Shown in pieces: positions 6,129-7,600 of a DNA stretch of 7,600 bases. Source of the DNA: Dokdonella_A sp040005635 (GTDB lineage Bacteria > Pseudomonadota > Gammaproteobacteria > Xanthomonadales > Rhodanobacteraceae); assembly GCA_040005635.1 (NCBI GenBank), contig JBDTYM010000135.1:1-7600 (forward strand), written 5' to 3'. Below the pieces are notes generated by a model. The model was not told where the DNA came from. It saw nothing but the letters and a program-made list of their open reading frames with translations, and did no database searches. Each line of letters begins with the position of its first letter. Within the stretch, counting starts at the first letter, position 1. Made by a program: the position numbers and the translations under genes.

Positions 6129-6986
6129 TCAGTCGCTGAGCGCACGCAGCTCGTCCGAAATCTGCCAGTCCGGGTGTGCTCGCCGGAACAGCTGCAGGCT
6201 TTCGATTGCCTGTTGACGGCGTCCCTGGCGCAGCAGCTGCTGGATATGTGCCAGCCAGTCCTGCGGCGCAAGCTGCATGTCGCGGCGCAATTCGGCTGAG
6301 CTGGTCGGTGCCGGGCCGGTGGCCGAGCGGGCCGCTTTCGGCGCGAGAGAGGCGGCAGCGTCCGTGCTCGGTGTCGACTCTTCTTCGCGTGCCGCCGAGC
6401 CGGCCAGGTTGCCTTTCGCTTCAGCGTTCGCCGATGCTGCGGTGGCAGCTTTTTCGACCGACGGAAACGGCTCGCTCTGCACCGGCGGCGGGGCAATGGC
6501 TGCAGGTGGCCGAGGTAGCTGCACAGCCTCTTTCTTCAACGTGTCCGCGTTCGGTGCTGCCTGGCGGTGTTGCAATTCCACGGGTGCGGCCGGTGCGGGC
6601 GCCGCAGGTTGTGCGGTGACCGCATCGGCTGCAGCCGGCGCGCGGTCTTGCTTGCGCAGATCCGACTCGTCCAACGGCTGCACGGGCACGTAGGTCGGTG
6701 CACTGCGCGTGGCTTCGAACGACGGCTGATGCAAGGCATCCTGGCCGACGTGCCAGGCGACTCCGGCGGCAAGCACGATGCCGGCCGCCGAACCGAGTGC
6801 GACCATCCAACGCTGGCGGCGCGGTGGCCGGCCATGCACAGCGCGCGCGGCTTCACCCAGTACGTTGCGATCCAGCCGCCGTGGCGGCTCCATCCGCGGC
6901 AGGCGTCGGTACAGCGAGCCGAGCTCGCCGCCGTCGTCGGCGAGCAGGCGTTGCAGATCGTCGTCGGGCTTGCGTGGCGTCGTCAC
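6129..6986 (-). CDS. Probable anti-sigma factor, single-pass membrane protein
   Basis: This 285-residue protein is encoded directly after, and overlapping, an ECF sigma factor gene. The layout is an acidic, then Arg/Pro-rich cytoplasmic part (1-60), one membrane helix (about 61-79, MVALGSAAGIVLAAGVAWHV), a long Ala/Pro-rich low-complexity stretch (about 95-230), and a helical C-terminus (about 238-285, WLAHIQQLLRQGRRQQAIE onward, with FRRAHPDW). That ending resembles the half-TPR-like module WLxxIxxLxxxGxxxxAxxxLxxFRxxxP found in some proteobacterial sigma-associated membrane proteins. The HxxxCxxC zinc motif of classical ZAS anti-sigma factors is absent. Function is inferred mostly from position and topology. 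The start is GTG at 6986; its GTGA overlap with the sigma stop predicts coupled translation. A plain membrane protein with no sigma-binding role remains possible. Confidence 0.72.
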   Translation of the reverse strand: MTTPRKPDDDLQRLLADDGGELGSLYRRLPRMEPPRRLDRNVLGEAARAVHGRPPRRQRWMVALGSAAGIVLAAGVAWHVGQDALHQPSFEATRSAPTYVPVQPLDESDLRKQDRAPAAADAVTAQPAAPAPAAPVELQHRQAAPNADTLKKEAVQLPRPPAAIAPPPVQSEPFPSVEKAATAASANAEAKGNLAGSAAREEESTPSTDAAASLAPKAARSATGPAPTSSAELRRDMQLAPQDWLAHIQQLLRQGRRQQAIESLQLFRRAHPDWQISDELRALSD

Positions 6987-7534
6987 GTGGCGAACCTCGC
7001 GCGAATGCGTGCCAGCGCATAGCGCAGGCGCGACTTCACGGTCTCGCGTCCGGCACCGGTGATCTCACCGATCTCGTCAAGGCCGAGACCGCCCTCGATG
7101 CGCAGCAGGAAGGCGACACGCTGTTCCTCCGGCAGTTCCTCGAGCGCGAGCTGCAGGCGGCGGCGTTGTTCGAACTCGCTCAATGCGCGATCGGGTTGCT
7201 CCGATTCCGGCGCGTCGAGATTGCGCAGCACTGTTTCGGTTTCCTCGGCCGAGGCTTGCGGGCGTTGACGACGGAAGCGATCGATGACGAGGTTATGCGC
7301 AATCTGCAGCATCCAGGTGGTGAATTTCGCCTCCGGCCGGTAGCGCTCGCGCGCCGCAATCAGCCGGCTCCAGGTTTCCTGGAACAGCTCATCGGCATCG
7401 GCGCGCTGGCGCAGGTTGCGCAGCAGGAAGCGGTACAACATGCCGCGGTGGCGCCGGTAGAGCATCTCGAAAGCGAGCAGGTCGCCTCCGGCGTAAGCGA
7501 GCATCAGTTCCTCGTCGGTTTTCGGATCCCCCAT
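6983..7534 (-). CDS. ECF-type RNA polymerase sigma factor
   Basis: This 183-residue sigma-70-family protein holds only regions 2 and 4, the ECF layout. Region 2 (about 20-90) contains ADELFQETWSRL (47-58) for core binding and FTTWMLQIAHNLVIDRFRR (71-89) for -10 melting and recognition. A charged linker follows (about 92-120). Region 4 (about 124-178) contains LPEEQRVAFLLRIEGGLGLD (134-153), then a helix-turn-helix, EIGEITGAGRETVKSRLRYA (154-173), for the -35 element. It would redirect RNA polymerase to a stress or envelope regulon and be held inactive by the overlapping membrane protein gene. Such factors often activate their own promoter, but I cannot identify one in the 66 bases left upstream. 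The ATG at 7534 suits the usual short N-terminus; no strong ribosome binding site precedes it. The regulon and ECF subgroup cannot be named from this sequence alone. Confidence 0.95.
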   Translation of the reverse strand: MGDPKTDEELMLAYAGGDLLAFEMLYRRHRGMLYRFLLRNLRQRADADELFQETWSRLIAARERYRPEAKFTTWMLQIAHNLVIDRFRRQRPQASAEETETVLRNLDAPESEQPDRALSEFEQRRRLQLALEELPEEQRVAFLLRIEGGLGLDEIGEITGAGRETVKSRLRYALARIRARFAT

Positions 7535-7600
7535 GCGTCGAAGCGTACGGCAAACCGCCGCAAGACGTCACGGGCATCCGGCGCGGCATACAACGCCGCG
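7504..7600 (-). CDS. Possible 3' end of an unidentified upstream gene
   Basis: On the minus strand one frame is open from the right edge to a TGA at 7506-7504, reading AALYAAPDARDVLRRFAVRF and eleven further residues. Its codons show a high share of G/C at third positions and an ordinary amino-acid mix. If real, it would overlap the sigma factor start by 31 bases and could place the sigma factor inside a longer operon. The fragment is too short to identify and another frame is also open here, so this is a weak call. Confidence 0.22.
   Translation of the reverse strand, partial: AALYAAPDARDVLRRFAVRFDAWGIRKPTRN
7582..7600. other. Palindrome at the right edge
   Basis: CGCGGC (7582-7587) pairs with GCCGCG (7595-7600) around a 7-base loop, about 48 bases upstream of the sigma factor start. 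It may be part of a longer structure cut by the window edge, a regulatory site of the sigma operon, or simply GC-rich coding sequence of the possible upstream gene. Confidence 0.25.

Noticed and set aside
5079..6299. Plus-strand open frame of 406 codons opposite the exporter, yigZ and anti-sigma genes
   Set aside because: It is Arg/Gln/Ala-rich, matches no family I know, and spans three genes with clear conserved motifs on the other strand. It is a high-GC antisense shadow.
7389..7589. Minus-strand 66-codon frame at the right edge
   Set aside because: Most of it lies inside the sigma factor gene in another frame, and its Arg/Pro-rich translation has no recognisable domain.
1..7600. CRISPR array, tRNA/rRNA, insertion sequence, toxin-antitoxin or phage-defence genes
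   Set aside because: I saw no regular repeat-spacer pattern, no transposase or integrase motifs, no small paired toxin-like genes, and no recognisable RNA gene on either strand.

Overview
The window looks like a chromosomal housekeeping segment from a high-GC gammaproteobacterium, probably Xanthomonadales/Lysobacterales (Xanthomonas, Lysobacter, Dokdonella and relatives). I infer this from the strong G/C bias at third codon positions, the NagZ and S-methyl-5'-thioinosine phosphorylase sequences, the sigma/anti-sigma pair, and a repeat-like sequence next to the ABC gene. No mobile element, tRNA, rRNA, CRISPR array or phage gene is visible. Coding density is above 90 percent and no gene-free stretch exceeds 200 bases.

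Left half, plus strand (1-3446). It opens with the 3' end of rlmD (23S rRNA m5U methyltransferase). A 119-base spacer follows, carrying an imperfect inverted repeat and an AT-rich pocket. Then come four closely packed genes: a CYTH-domain triphosphatase-like protein, nagZ (peptidoglycan recycling), hpt (hypoxanthine phosphoribosyltransferase) and an S-methyl-5'-thioinosine phosphorylase gene. The last two overlap by 4 bases, and their biochemistry connects: the phosphorylase releases hypoxanthine and Hpt converts it to IMP. A 195-base spacer with several hairpins ends this unit.

Right half, minus strand (7534 down to 3642). Read in the direction of transcription, the genes are an ECF sigma factor, an overlapping single-pass membrane protein that is probably its anti-sigma factor, a YigZ/IMPACT-family protein, and an MsbA-related ABC exporter with fused membrane and ATPase domains. 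The sigma and anti-sigma genes share a GTGA overlap, so they are almost certainly translationally coupled. yigZ follows after 78 bases and the exporter 51 bases further on. An open frame at the right edge may be the tail of one more minus-strand gene.

I found no clearly new biological system. The items most worth a second look are the zinc-motif-free anti-sigma candidate with a Pro/Ala-rich linker and a helical C-terminal module, the coupled thioinosine/hypoxanthine salvage pair, and the palindromic elements in the spacers.
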